Source: Ustilago trichophora (Eukaryota; Basidiomycota; Ustilaginomycetes; Ustilaginales; Ustilaginaceae). Taken from it: 64,000 nt of DNA. The notes beneath the pieces were generated by a model. The model saw only the letters and a list, made by a program, of their open reading frames with translations, did no database searches and had not been told where the DNA came from. The DNA lies in NCBI GenBank assembly GCA_900323505.1, contig OOIN01000006.1, positions 1,426,001 to 1,490,000 of the forward strand, read 5' to 3'. A program made the translations under genes and the position numbers. Below are positions 40,549-51,780 of this stretch, piece by piece (positions within the stretch are counted from its first letter, which is position 1; each line of letters starts with the position of its first letter).

Positions 40549-41040
40549 ATGAAGTTCTCCGCTATCCTCGTCGCTGCTACCTTCGCCGCCGCCGCCTCGG
40601 CCGCTCCCCTTGTCAGGACCTTCTCTGGTGTCGGAAACGGTAACTTCAACGGTCTTGGCAACACCGCCGACAACTCGGGCAACCACAACGGTGCCAGCAA
40701 CACTGGAAACTTCAACGGTAACTACAACGGTAACGGCAACAGCGGTATCGGTGGCTACGTCTGGGGTAACAACAACGGTAACTACAACGGTTTCGGAAAC
40801 ACTGGTGCCTACAGCGGTAACTTCAACGGAAACTCGAACTTCGGTACCGACAGCGGTAACCGCAACGGTGCTCTGAACACCGGTTACGCCAACGGTAACA
40901 ACAACGGTAACGGCAACCTCGGTTTCAGCAACGGTAACGACAACGGCCAGGCCAACTCTGGTGCCTTCAGCGGTAACAACAACGGTAACAACAACGTCGG
41001 CGTCAACACCGGAAACAGCAACGGTAGCAACAACCACTAA
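40549..41040 (+). CDS. Small secreted Gly/Asn protein of 13-residue repeats
   Basis: 163 residues. A signal peptide (MKFSAILVAATFAAAASA) is followed by APLVRTFSGV. From about residue 29 the whole mature protein is a tandem array of about ten units with consensus G-N-x-N-G-x-x-N-x-G-x-x-x. Most units are exactly 13 residues; one has 16, one carries an extra GNNN, and the last is truncated. There is no Cys and no Lys-Arg processing site, so it is not a hydrophobin or a Kex2-cleaved repellent-type precursor. Asn is always AAC in the stretches I read, a strong codon bias that fits very high expression. The Kozak context (ATCAAA before ATG) is good. Regular short Gly/Asn units suggest a beta-solenoid or an aggregating wall or surface layer. 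I know no family for it. Confidence 0.88.
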   Translation: MKFSAILVAATFAAAASAAPLVRTFSGVGNGNFNGLGNTADNSGNHNGASNTGNFNGNYNGNGNSGIGGYVWGNNNGNYNGFGNTGAYSGNFNGNSNFGTDSGNRNGALNTGYANGNNNGNGNLGFSNGNDNGQANSGAFSGNNNGNNNVGVNTGNSNGSNNH

Positions 41041-44000
41041 ATTGCATGTTCGTCACGCCTGCCAGATCCACTTGGTCTCGGCGCTTCGGGTTCTCGCAAC
41101 GGTAGCAAAGTCATGGGCTCATCTGCAACGCGCATCCTGGTCTCCTTCTCCCGGTCACAAAGTCACAGTTTTCGTCACCTACAATTGTCTCGGCCTTTTC
41201 CCCCTTTCTTCTTCTAGTTCACACATTGTTGTCCGATCGATGTGCTCAACTGCTCCGCAGCAGCCAGAGTCTCTCAGACGCATTTCTGCACGATCTTCTC
41301 GTCTTGTTTCTCACTAGCTTCTCTGTACGGCTGAGCTCGCTGACGAGTGAGCTCTCTCTCCGAAATACAAGTAGCTTCTCTCCCTCACTCCTGCTTTCTG
41401 CTTGTCTGAAATCTTGGGTGATATCACTGAGCTTAATCGACTTCTTCCTGGCTCTGATGAGCACGGACTCAATCTTGCTTGTTCTCTTTCTCTGCACTGG
41501 TCTTCTGACTGCTTCTGACTGTGAGGGGCGAACCGATCAACAATTTCTAGCTGAGCCGTGTTCGAATCTCCTTCCATCCAATCCCCCTTAGAGCTGGGCA
41601 GCATCTCTTTCTTGCAGCCAAGCAACCGCATCTTCTATCTCCGTCGCAGAACAACGTGGCCAAACTTGCTGTCAATGGATCACCTTAACACCTTCCAGCA
41701 GGCGCGCTCGCAATGCTCTCTGTGACGTCCAAGCAAATATGCAAAAGCTCAGGATGACTGGTAAGATTCAAACCTCCTTGCATGTTTGCTTGCACGTAGG
41801 CACCACTTGCTCCGTGCCATAGATTGCACTTTATCGCCGAAAGTGTCTCTAGGACTATTGGCTTCTGAGCGTGATGGTGCGGACTCGGATGAACTGAGCC
41901 GGACTCAATGCCTTGCCGCAATGCCTGACCGTTTGCATGCGCTCGCTTATCCGAAACCACACACACGTGGGCGTAGCATTTGACCGACGGTTTGTAAGCG
42001 CAACAAACGGTCGGAGCGGTGCGAGGCAAATGGTAAGGATTAGACGAACACAAAGTCGGAGCTGGCGGATGTATCTAACCGAAACCTCAAGCAAGACAGT
42101 TGTTCATACAGTATCGGCGGCCCCCCTACGATCTGTATGAGAGGAGCAATGGTCAAGTCGTAGGTGCATACAATATGGCCCCACAAATGAAGCTGTCTCG
42201 CTGAGAAGGAAAACATCGAGGCGGTCGCTCATAGCGCAGGGAAAAGAGTTGGGTGCTCTCTCTCCCTCTCTCTCTTTTATTTTATTTTTTAGATTTTTTA
42301 TATTTATTTATTTTTGGCTCACATCCAGTCGAGGCGGGACCCTGACACGCGGGGCTTGTCGGAGATTGCAACACCGACCCTTGTAGCGAAGGTCCTGGTC
42401 CCTCTCTTGTAATCCGAGTACAACGTGGCGGAAAAGACTTGATGAACGGGAGGAAAGGTGCGGTTTGCAGAGATTTGCCGTCCGACTATTTGAAGTCCTC
42501 TATTCCGCGCGTCCCCGTCTTGGCATGGGAGAGTTGTTCGCCCGATTTCTTGTGACGCTCGTGCCGAGTTCCGTGTGTCTCATCCTCGTCCTTGTCTCGC
42601 TTCGTTCGCGAAGATCTTCTCATGGTTGCTGGCATCCAGCGCTCGGATCCGAATTCCACAGTGAGCTTTGATCCATCTTGTCCAAGTCTCTGATGCAGGG
42701 TTTCCCACGGCTAGTATGGAGTCATGTTTTGCGAACCGCTCAGGAGCAGTCGACCGACCTCACTCGGTTTCAACTACAGACATGCCTTGGCTGTCATTGC
42801 TTCGATGCTTGAAAGCAACATCAGGTTCAACGAAAGCTAGTCGGACTAGATCGATACTTGGAGGCAGTGGGGCGGTAAACTGAATGGACGGGCGTCAGCT
42901 CTCGTATGGCGACACAAGATGGGCATGGAAGCCGGGAGCTGGTGGGAAATGTTGAGCCTGAATCTGAGACAATTCATCGAGCCATCTTTAAGGGCCGAGG
43001 AGAGGCAAAGAGGATGAGCACGGAGGGCTGTAGTCAGATATCAGCTGGGCAGACACAGGGCAGCGTACTGCCTTTCAGACCGAAATCGGGCGAATTGACT
43101 CGACGGAATGGATGGGTAGATTCACGAGAGGAAAGCTGAGGCGGAGGCCGAAATTTCTCTGCTGCCACGAGGGACAAGTGCACCTCCGGAGTAATGGATC
43201 TCTCATCCTCCATACATAGATGCCAACGCTTGTCCTCGGAGAGCAAGCGAGATTCGGAAGAGTCCTTGGCAGACTACACTGTTGGGTCTACCAATTGACA
43301 CGGTCTGGTCCGTATGTGCCTCTTGCACGAATGGCTGCAATCCAGGTTCCCGCGTCGTAGTGACGGTGGCGGCATGCTCTATCCCAGGAATCTACTGTTT
43401 TGCGAAGCAGCATCCACATCGTAGCGGTTGATGCACGATCTTTGAACATGTTTGGACATGTTTGTTACAAACCAGCAAGGCGTGCTTAGGCTTGGTGAGA
43501 ATGGATAATGGAGACATACAATGGGACCTAAGGGACCTAAGAAGGAATTTGCTTGACGATGAGCATGAATGGACCTCGAACGTTTTTCCGCTACAACATT
43601 CCTCGGAAGTGGCGCCTGAGTGAAGGGGATCTGCTGTCAATCACACAATTCAGAAGAAAGAAAGGTTTCAAAAGACGGGATCAACTCTGTCCCAAAACCT
43701 AGGTCGATCGGTTTCAAACAATGCTGTACTGTATTGTCCAGCACACTGGGATCGCCGCCTCAGAGTCACACACGGCATCTGATTCTTCCCGTGACCAGTC
43801 GTGAGATTCCAATTTCCGACCTAAAATGAAATGCTTCCAGGACTGCGGTCTTTTTACAGAACTTGTTTCAAATTTCAACATTTTCTTTTTCTTTTTCATT
43901 TTCGTTTCCCCCTTTATTTTCTCACTCTTGTTGGGAATTCGCCCAAAGGCCATCATTTGTACAGTTAACTTACTGCACAGTATGCATGTTCCCGCGTGCA

Positions 44001-47000
44001 TGCTTGACGAGCAAGTTCGCTTGGCTCCAGACTTGACCTTTCCAAAAGAGAGAGCGCTATTTCATCTCCGTCGACATACTTCTGTACGGCTGCCCTTGAC
44101 AAACACGCGCGCCCTTCGTAGGCGCAGCCAATACGATGACCGCGGCGCAGCGCTACGCTTGTATGAGACCCTTGCAGCCCCACGCTTCTCTCCGCCTATT
44201 CAAAGGCGTACCTAAAGTTTGCGTTCCCAAGTCTCAGAACCCCCACGGCCGCCTTACCTTTCAAATTGTGCACATCTTCCCCTCTCCTCAGCAGGCCGAG
44301 CTCGACTTCCACCACATCTGTCAAGCAAATAGCGCTCGATTCCTCCTGCGTCACAGCGTCTCAATTCCGCGGTCGACCATGGTCGGCTCCGTGCACCACA
44401 AGCACTGGACATTACGTGTTGATGATATCGCGGCGGCGAGCAATCCGGCAACCTTTCCTCGCCGCGGCCCTTGGCTTGTCACGCGAGACTTTGGAGCAGC
44501 TGAGACGCGAAAGGAGCGGGACTCGAGTCGCCGCGAGATACCTTCCAGCATCCTCTCTACTGCTTCTCAACTGAAGGCATGTGCATGCTTCTGGATATGT
44601 CGTCCAAGCTCTGTAGCAGACATCAACGCCAAGGCAGACGTCAGACGAAAGGGACATCCCGTGTCTTGCTCAGCGATATCTCAGTACCGTATGTGATCCG
44701 CGTGCTCGCTTCATCCTTCTCAGACTCACACAAGTAGCGCTGAGCTTGCAAGCCTGTCAAGAAGGGTCATTGTTGCTTGGTTTGACACTTAAACGAGCGT
44801 CTGTTTTTCGGGCCGTCATCTTGACAAGAGGGCCGCGAGATCGGATCAAGAACTGGAGACAGAAGGCAGGTAAATCCGGAACAGCATGCCACCAAGAGAC
44901 GGACATGCATTAATCCGTGACGACTGCGCACCTGCGTGCAGCCTTCTTCGCAAATTCTCAAGAGCCCATCGGAAAGCTGTGCTACATCTCTTGATCAGGC
45001 GAAGCCACCGTGCATGACATGCGGAAGCCTTCTTCGGCTCCGGGAATGACATTCTGAGTATTGCCTGCGAGTTTTTGTTGTGCGTTCTCAAAGCAAAACA
45101 AGGCTAGCTTGATATCGACAGCAATGATGCGCATATTGCTTACGTGGGGAGACTTCCTCACGATCTTACCTTTTTTGGCCTTTGTAAAGAGGCAAGGGTA
45201 AGTCCGCCAGGCATGCAGGAAAGTCATGCGCCCACGAAGAGGCAGGCGTCCACCTGCTTTGATGCATGCACACGCTGTTGTTTTGCCCATCTGATTGCTT
45301 TGTGTGCCTGAGCCTGAGCCTGGATGCATTCAGGTGAGCTACTGCTCCAAGCTCCCTTCAGCGTCTCTCTTGGCTGGTTCCTGAATCTGTCAGGTGGCTC
45401 TCGGGGCTCCGCTACTCCGCTAGACCTGATATGTGAGAATACTGCCTCCAAAGCAGGGTGGTGAAGATTGTCCGGAGCAGAGTTACTGGACTCAGCCATG
45501 CAGCAGCATAATTCCAGACTGCTTTAATCCGCGCCGACTTGCGCTCCCGGTGAGCCTCGCAGCAGCGAAATTGTGGTCACTGCCTTCATCGCATTGTTGA
45601 AAGCGGGTAGGTGTCCCAGCCAGAGTCCGTGTTACAGAGTTGGACACGGGTCGTCAAGGCTGAACAAGCCTTGCAGCGGACAGCGACGAGTTCCCGCTCT
45701 GCTTGCACTGAATCCAGCCACGGCTTACCGAGATCAGATGTCGAGCAAGATCCTAAAGGCATTCTCGCCTTGTTCGATCGCGGCTCACCCATGGTCGACT
45801 ACGTGGCATGGGGCACCACGGACAAAGAAATGGAGCGACGACCACTGTGGGCTAGGCCGTCCTCTCAGCTGCGAGAAGCTCTGACCTAGCAGATGCAAAA
45901 GGGTGCAAGCCAGGGTCTTGTAGCTTAAACCCTCTCTTTGGTGATCCATGATCAATGTGCGACATGGGATACGGATCTACACTCTACACTCTACAATCAT
46001 GCAAAATGCCACGAGCGTAAGGCCACGAGACAAGAATCACGCAGGACGGGCGATGTGTCGCCGACCCGTCCACACCTAGGCGAGGCATCCTAAGCGAGGA
46101 GGTGCTTCCATGGTACCTTCTTTGACCCTGGCTAGTCAAGCCCCACTGCAAGGCAGGAAAAAGTACTGTAACAAGAAGAACCCGGATTTTGGTTTCTGAG
46201 CGCTATTTTTATTATTATTTTATTTTTTGCGCTGTCGACGCCTTGACGCCGTCACCGCCCAACTTTGGCTCGCCTAGCCCCGCTCATGAGTAGCGGCGGT
46301 GCAGTCCCGCGCTTGACCTTCTTCGCCTCCATTCTTCTTGTCGCCCTTCTTCCCCTCATTTTTATCCTGATACCCACATCGACCTCGAGCTGCCATTTCC
46401 TGCAAGCCCGTCCATAATTCGTCCAATCGGCCCGTGGTAGCCACCGCCGTTCGTTGTGCGTCGCCCTCGTGGCCCTCTTTTCTGGGTCCTCCCTGTTCCT
46501 CTTCCTCGGAATTGATCCAAGACCTTCGTCCCGGTCTTGCTTTATTTTCCGTAGCTTTTATCCTACTGTTTGTGCAGTATCAGGACAGCCGTCTTTGCGT
46601 CGTTGAAGCCTGCTTCCATGAAATCAGTTTTCGACAATCATTGCCAATCTGCTTCGGATAGACTTTTTCCATCCCCATCTGAGCATTCCAGGCATTCTTC
46701 AAGTCCCGGTCGACCCTTTCCCCCCCCATGAATCGTGCATTCCTCATCAACTTTCAGGATACGGGCGGCTTTCCAGCTCTAATTAATCGGCGTCACTGTT
46801 CAGCAGCGTTGGAAATGACAGGCGGTCAAACAAGATCTTGCAAGGTATAGCTAACTGCAGCTGCTGTATATGCGTCTCTCATCCGAGTCTCCGTGCACAT
46901 GCGATCACACACATACTATCATTCACACCATTCCATCTCTATAAGACCAGCTGCTCAAATCAACATCTTCCCATCCCATCCCACCCGCAACGCATCAAAA

Positions 47001-47049
47001 CACCCCCACCTAAGCCAGACCCCGTCTTCCTCCGTCAAGCTTCACACCA
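41041..47049. other. 6-kb gene-poor region between repeat protein and Zn2Cys6 regulator
   Basis: No supported gene. Many short frames exist on both strands, the longest about 186 codons at 44136-44696, but none has domains, a consistent start context or protein-like composition. T/A-rich blocks lie near 42276-42316 and 46206-46230, a T-rich block near 43874-43920, and TACTGTA/TACAGTA at 42107, 43727 and 46164. A TATAAG element at 46940-46945 lies about 110 bp upstream of the Zn2Cys6 gene start. I see no transposon open frame, terminal repeat or telomere-like repeat. Long upstream control regions or non-coding transcripts are the simplest explanations. Confidence 0.5.
46940..46945 (+). promoter_or_regulatory. 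TATA-like element of the Zn2Cys6 gene
   Basis: TATAAG about 110 bp upstream of the ATG at 47050, in C/T/A-rich leader sequence. Confidence 0.45.
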
Positions 47050-48165
47050 ATGCAGTCACTCCCACCAATGCACACCCACCCCGACATGCCGTCTCTGCAC
47101 GAATACATGAGCTACTCGTCGCCTGTCTCCATGTCGCGACGAAGCCGCATTCAACGCGCATGCATCGCCTGCCGTCGAAGGTAAGTCTCTTGTCTCCACG
47201 TTCAGTTCGCCTCCCCACGTCACAGAGAGCTGACAGTCAAAGTACATCCTCTTCCTACCTTTGCTGCTGACAGAAAAATCAAGTGCAACGGCAACCTTGA
47301 TGGCTGTGCACACTGCGCCGAGAAGGAGCAGAAATGCCGCTACGAACCTGTTCCCGATGATGAGAAGCTCAAGGCACGTTCGTACAAGCGACAGCTCATT
47401 CAGCGCCGACAGCAAACCCGCGTCTACTGGGACAGGAGGCAGTTTCCTGACCCTGTGATGTACGCTGCTTCTTACGGCATGTCCCCAGCTAACGTCAAAG
47501 GCGTGATCCCCCACCCAACGGGCTTTTACAGCCCCCAGCCTGCTGTCTATCCCTCTCACGCACACACACAGCAGCTTGCCTCTCCCTTCTCTTCCCCATC
47601 CACCTCCAGTCCCATGGACCAGGATTTCGACGCCTATTTTGCCGCGGTGGCTTCGCCTGAAAGCTCCGCTCAGCTTCAAAGCATCACTGGTACCTCTGCT
47701 TTCTCGCACCCTATCCCAGCGCCGCTGATCCTCGAGTCCTTGAGCTATACACCCGCTCTGTCTTCCTCGCTCTCTTCACCCACGCTCTCTGTCTCTTCGT
47801 CTTCAGGCTCTCTCTTGACTCCAATGAGCGAGACCTTTGCCGAGCTCAACACCCCTCTCTCGTCTATCTTTCCCCAGACTACTTTCGAGCAGAACAATTG
47901 CACAACCAGCCAGATTCATTTCCATGACTTTGCTGGTGGTCTCGAGCTCTACAACGTCCCGTGCATGGCTCCCACTGCATTGGGAAACATGGCTTCGAGC
48001 CCCACATCGGAATTCTCGATGATGGTGAACCCGGCTCCTTCGGCTGAATCGTCGGCTTTCTCTTCGCCAGAACATCTTTTGCTTCCATTGCCCGCGAGCT
48101 TCAACTTTGCCTCCTCGCTCGGGTCCGCCGTAGCTCCACCTACGCTTGCTGTGGCCCTTGCATAA
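47050..48165 (+). CDS. Zn2Cys6 (zinc cluster) transcription regulator, two exons
   Basis: Exons 47050-47180 and 47274-48165 (intron 93 nt, GTAAGT...CAG), 340 residues. The spliced junction falls inside the zinc cluster: RACIACRRRKIKC then NGNLDGCAHCAEKEQKC, giving Cys spacing 2-6-6-2-6, the normal fungal Zn2Cys6 pattern, at about residues 37-63. A basic Arg/Lys/Gln linker follows. The remaining about 240 residues are Ser/Pro/Ala-rich with no fungal-specific middle homology region, so it may be a compact activator. Met7, Met13 and Met20 are alternative starts. It is isolated between a 6-kb and a 1.5-kb non-coding stretch, as is common for tightly controlled regulators. Targets are unknown; the neighbouring repeat-protein gene is 6 kb away. 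Confidence 0.87.
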
Positions 48166-49719
48166 CAAATTCCTCTTTCATAGGTTCAAGGATCTCGTAC
48201 TCATTTTCCATAAGGTTACCCGCTGTATCACGTCACCGTCTGCACTTACTGTACATTACTGTATTTGTACCACTTCAACTGCATTTTCCGGGCTGTTCAC
48301 TCTATTTTCGTTTGATGGCTGTGTAGTTTGAGCCGTACAAATAACTGGGTAGATCCTTCCGCTGTATCGAAGAAACACGCGGTACTCAGACCATACTAAG
48401 CAAACCTCGACTGGAGCGTGACAACGCGAACGCCAGACGACTACTGGACAAATCCTCATACCTTAGAGCCTGTGCTTGTGAGAGAGTGGGGCGAAATGGT
48501 CAGAGAAAGCATCACGGGCATCACTGTCACCTCAAGAAGTAGGGGATGCGGAGATTGAGCTTGGGTAAGAAGATCCTCCCCGCTGCCGAGACAATTCGCC
48601 TAGAACGACAAGGACGGGCTATGGCGGGGTTCAGGACAGAAAGATACCCTACAAAGGGACGTAGGAAACGCAGATTAAGCACCAATTCATTGAGTCCGTC
48701 TTCATCTTATTGACAGTCTCCTTTGTTTCATTGATGGTCTGTCACTGGATGAGAGGCACAACCGAATGCGGCTGTGAAAAAGCAGCTGATTGGGATTGTT
48801 GCAATTGGAGGTGGGGGCTCGCTACTTGAGTTACCCGGCAGGCTGAGGGAGGTGATGAATGCTCTCTCGAGGCTCTGCAAGGAAAGAAGAACCCAGGAAG
48901 AAAGGTGGCGCGATTGCTAGGGTGGGGCTTACAACCCTTGCACATGGTACTCTGGGCATGATTCACACCTCTCGTCGGAACCGAGATAAGACGAGTGTAG
49001 GGAGTTATCATCCAACCTGGAATAGATGGTGAGCCAGTTCTGTGCAAAGCAGTGCTATTTCTGCCCCGTGAGAGCCGCCTCTCTCGGCCCTCAGTTTCAA
49101 TAGACTCGGTACGGATTTTGCCAGGAGCAGCTACACAATTGGCCTGCAAATCTGTCGCAACATGTCAGGCTGTGCCGTGGTGGCATTTACGTGCCCATAT
49201 GGGCTAGTCCAGGCTCCTCCACCGCCCATCTTCTGGCTGTAGAAAGCTGTGTCTGCACTACAATCCAAGCAATTGCTATACTGAGTCTTCTCAAGACACG
49301 GGACATTGAGCCGAGTTCTCAAGCTCCCAAGATTCCGGTTCTGAATCATTTTCCGACGAACACACCCATGCTGCGCTCTCACAACTTTTGACCACCCATC
49401 CACGCCTCGTGATTCTTCCACCGATGGATCCACAGCATCGATGTTCGTCAAACTAGCCCGAGTGTATGGAGGTGCTGCTCGGGACGCTACCAACGCTACT
49501 TGACACCAATGCCCAAAACGGAGCTCATTCGTCGCAATTGTCGAGAAGGATTTTTCCGGCGCTCTGATTCGTTGCTAGTCCTCCGATTTGGGAAATCACG
49601 CCCGGTCTTCTTCACTGTCAACACACAGCACTCGTGTACGGAGCCAACAGGTTGGGTATGAAATGCTTTGAGCATTCGGAACTTAGATACAAATACAGGT
49701 TGTGTCGCGCAAACTGAGA
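48166..49719. other. Convergent intergenic stretch
   Basis: 1.55 kb between the 3' ends of the Zn2Cys6 gene and the CDK7 gene. Two TACTGTA copies 10 bp apart lie at 48247 and 48257, in the likely 3' UTR of the regulator. A perfect ACAAAGGGA lies at 48651-48659 but is not in a promoter. Nothing else is supported. Confidence 0.5.
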
Positions 49720-50956
49720 CTACTGGAAAGCAAGCTTCCGGGCGAGACGCTTGCGCTCTTCGATTTCTTTTGCGTCGAGAGGTCGCTTCTTGCCATTCCC
49801 CTGGGAATGTGACTGCTGTTTCTCACGTGCCTCATTCTTCTCCTTGCTATCAGAGAGCAATGGATGTGCTGCTGGGTCATCGGGGTCCAGCGCCTTGGTC
49901 GGATGCCGTGGCAACTGCTTGAACGGTGTTGGCGGTGGGCTCTGCTTGAAGTAGGGATGATGAAGTGCCTGGTTGGCGCTGAGCCGTTTGAGTGGATCAT
50001 ACAGGAGTGTCCGCTGCAGCAAATCGAGCGCTTCTGGGCTAGCTGCAAGAAAGAGATCTGCCAGATTGGATTTGGGATGTTGCTCAAAGGTTTTGTAGTC
50101 GGGAAGAGACTTGTGACTGGGCCAGTCCTTGTCTGTTGGAGTGCCTAGTGCTTTAAAGATCGTGGTAAGCTGATCGGCGTCCGATTCTCCGGGTAGGTAG
50201 GGAACGCGGAGCATAAGCTCGGCAAAGATGCAGCCAACGCTCCACATGTCAACACCCGAAGAGTAAGCGCGCGATCCAAGGAGCAGCTCCGGTGGCCGGT
50301 ACCAACTTGTAACGACTTGGTGGGTCATACGTGCACCAGGGTCGCCGTGCTCGCGTGCAAGACCGAAATCAGCAATCTTGAGCTCGCCCTCAGGAGAGAT
50401 GAGCAAATTATTTGGCTTCAGATCACGATGCAGCACCCAGTTGCGGTGGCAGTATTCCATACCTCGACACAACATCGCCATCCAGCTCTTGATGTCCGCT
50501 TGTGTGAAGATGAGCGCTTTGTCCTTGATTAGCGCTTCAAGATTGGTGTCCAGGAATTCGAGGACGAGGTTGAGCGACGGAGATGAGGAGCCGGACGAGA
50601 AGACATCCACCATCTGCGAGGCAGAGAGAGACAGAAGGTGTGTGTGGTGGTTTGCTGTTTAGTCAATTGTCTGGATGGACTGCAGTAGCACTAGGTAAAA
50701 GCGATAAGCCCAACGCATGCGTACTCACCTTGATCACATTGGGATGGTTGAGTTCCTTCAAGAACTTGACTTCTCTGATTGCTGTGACATCCATGCCATT
50801 CTGGTTTGAAACAATCTTGATCTTCTTTATAGCCACTCTTTGTCCTGACTTGATGTTGCGAGCCAAGAAGACGGATGCATATGTACCCTCGCCCACCTTT
50901 TCAACCTTTGCGTACAGGTTGCGAATCGCCAGATTCTGAGCTGCTGCGGTCTCCAT
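49720..50956 (-). CDS. Cyclin-dependent kinase CDK7/Kin28
   Basis: Exons 50956-50729 and 50613-49720, intron 115 nt (GTGAGT...CAG), 373 residues. Kinase landmarks: GEGTYASVF (22-30), Lys44 in VAIKKIK, the C-helix DVTAIREVKFL, HRDLKPNN (Asp140), ADFG (158-160) and the activation loop ARMTHQVVT with Thr173 in the CDK-activating position. VDMWSVGCIFAELMLRVPYL and the downstream LPGESDADQLTTIFKALGTP match CDK7/Kin28. This is the kinase of the TFIIH CAK module, which phosphorylates the RNA polymerase II C-terminal domain and may activate other CDKs. The P+1 segment reads TSWYRPPELL, where most CDKs have TRWYRAPEL. The intron falls just before the strand that usually carries the gatekeeper. Confidence 0.9.
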
Positions 50957-51780
50957 GGTTGTCAGCTTTTCGGTGAAGTAGAGGCAGCTCTGACTCAAAA
51001 GATGGCGGTAGTATGCGCAGTGTAGCCGCTAGGGCTCCGATTCCTACCTGTAGGAGAGTGTGGGTCTAAGCCGTGCAGCGCAGTCAAACTTGGCACGGTG
51101 TCGAGCATGTGGAGTTCAATGCACAGTCATTTCCGACTTCCGACCAAAATGAAAAATACATTCCAGGCTTAACAAATTGCGAGGAATTGGCCCAAACATG
51201 GAGTTTTTTCACTCGGTGCCCCTCCGAAAGTGATTAATTCACAGAATAGCCCTTAAAAAACAACTTCACAGACTGCCCCTCATTGCGGATCCGAGCAATT
51301 TCTCTATACCTCTGCCCTTTTTGATAGACCATTACTCCCAAATTTGGCTTCTTGACAAGCTGAGAAAGCGCACACATGCACTTTCATGTAGGCTCTGGAG
51401 ACCTATGTCAAATTCAGGCTATGAAAGAGATTTTTTGCTTCCAGAAAGATCAGTGCAAAGAGGAGCATGTTTTGACCAGCTCCGAGAAAATACTTAGAAA
51501 AAAAAAAAATCTTAAAATGTCGGATTGTCAAAAATGGCTGGGAGATGGAGGGCATTCTGTGGGATCAGACTCTGGAGGGGTAGTCTGTGAGAAACGTCGT
51601 GCATGAGGGGTATCGAGTGCAAAAACTCCCCAAATCCCCAAACATGCCAGTAATGGTGAACATAATATTATAATTGAAATCTAATTGAACATGAGAGGGA
51701 AGAACTACGGCCTCAGGATGCAGCACCTCTCGCTGCATCACAGATGGGCATGGATGAATAATAAAAGTCGAGAGTAGCTC
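50957..51780. other. CDK7 upstream region
   Basis: 824 bp with no supported gene. The part next to 50957 should be the CDK7 promoter; the part next to 51780 is the 3' flank of the choline kinase gene, with an A/T-rich patch near 51660-51685. No known element is recognised. Confidence 0.45.

Noticed and set aside
41555..41575. B-box-like GTTCGAATC, possible tRNA
   Set aside because: No T-stem, acceptor stem or D arm can be folded around it.
41226..41591. 121-codon hydrophobic frame downstream of the repeat-protein gene
   Set aside because: Leu/Ser-rich translation from pyrimidine-rich DNA, probably 3' flank; no start or family support.
41761..41835. Minus-strand B-box-like sequence, possible tRNA
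   Set aside because: The T-stem does not pair and no cloverleaf forms.
44136..44696. 186-codon frame in the gene-poor region
   Set aside because: No domain, no plausible start context, overlapping frames on both strands of similar quality.
36151..47049. Transposon remnants or CRISPR-like arrays in the gene-poor region
   Set aside because: No transposase or reverse transcriptase frame, terminal repeats or regularly spaced repeats were found; CRISPR is not expected in a fungal nucleus.
48651..48659. Perfect pheromone-response element ACAAAGGGA
   Set aside because: It lies between two convergent 3' ends, not in a promoter; one such match is expected by chance at about this scale.
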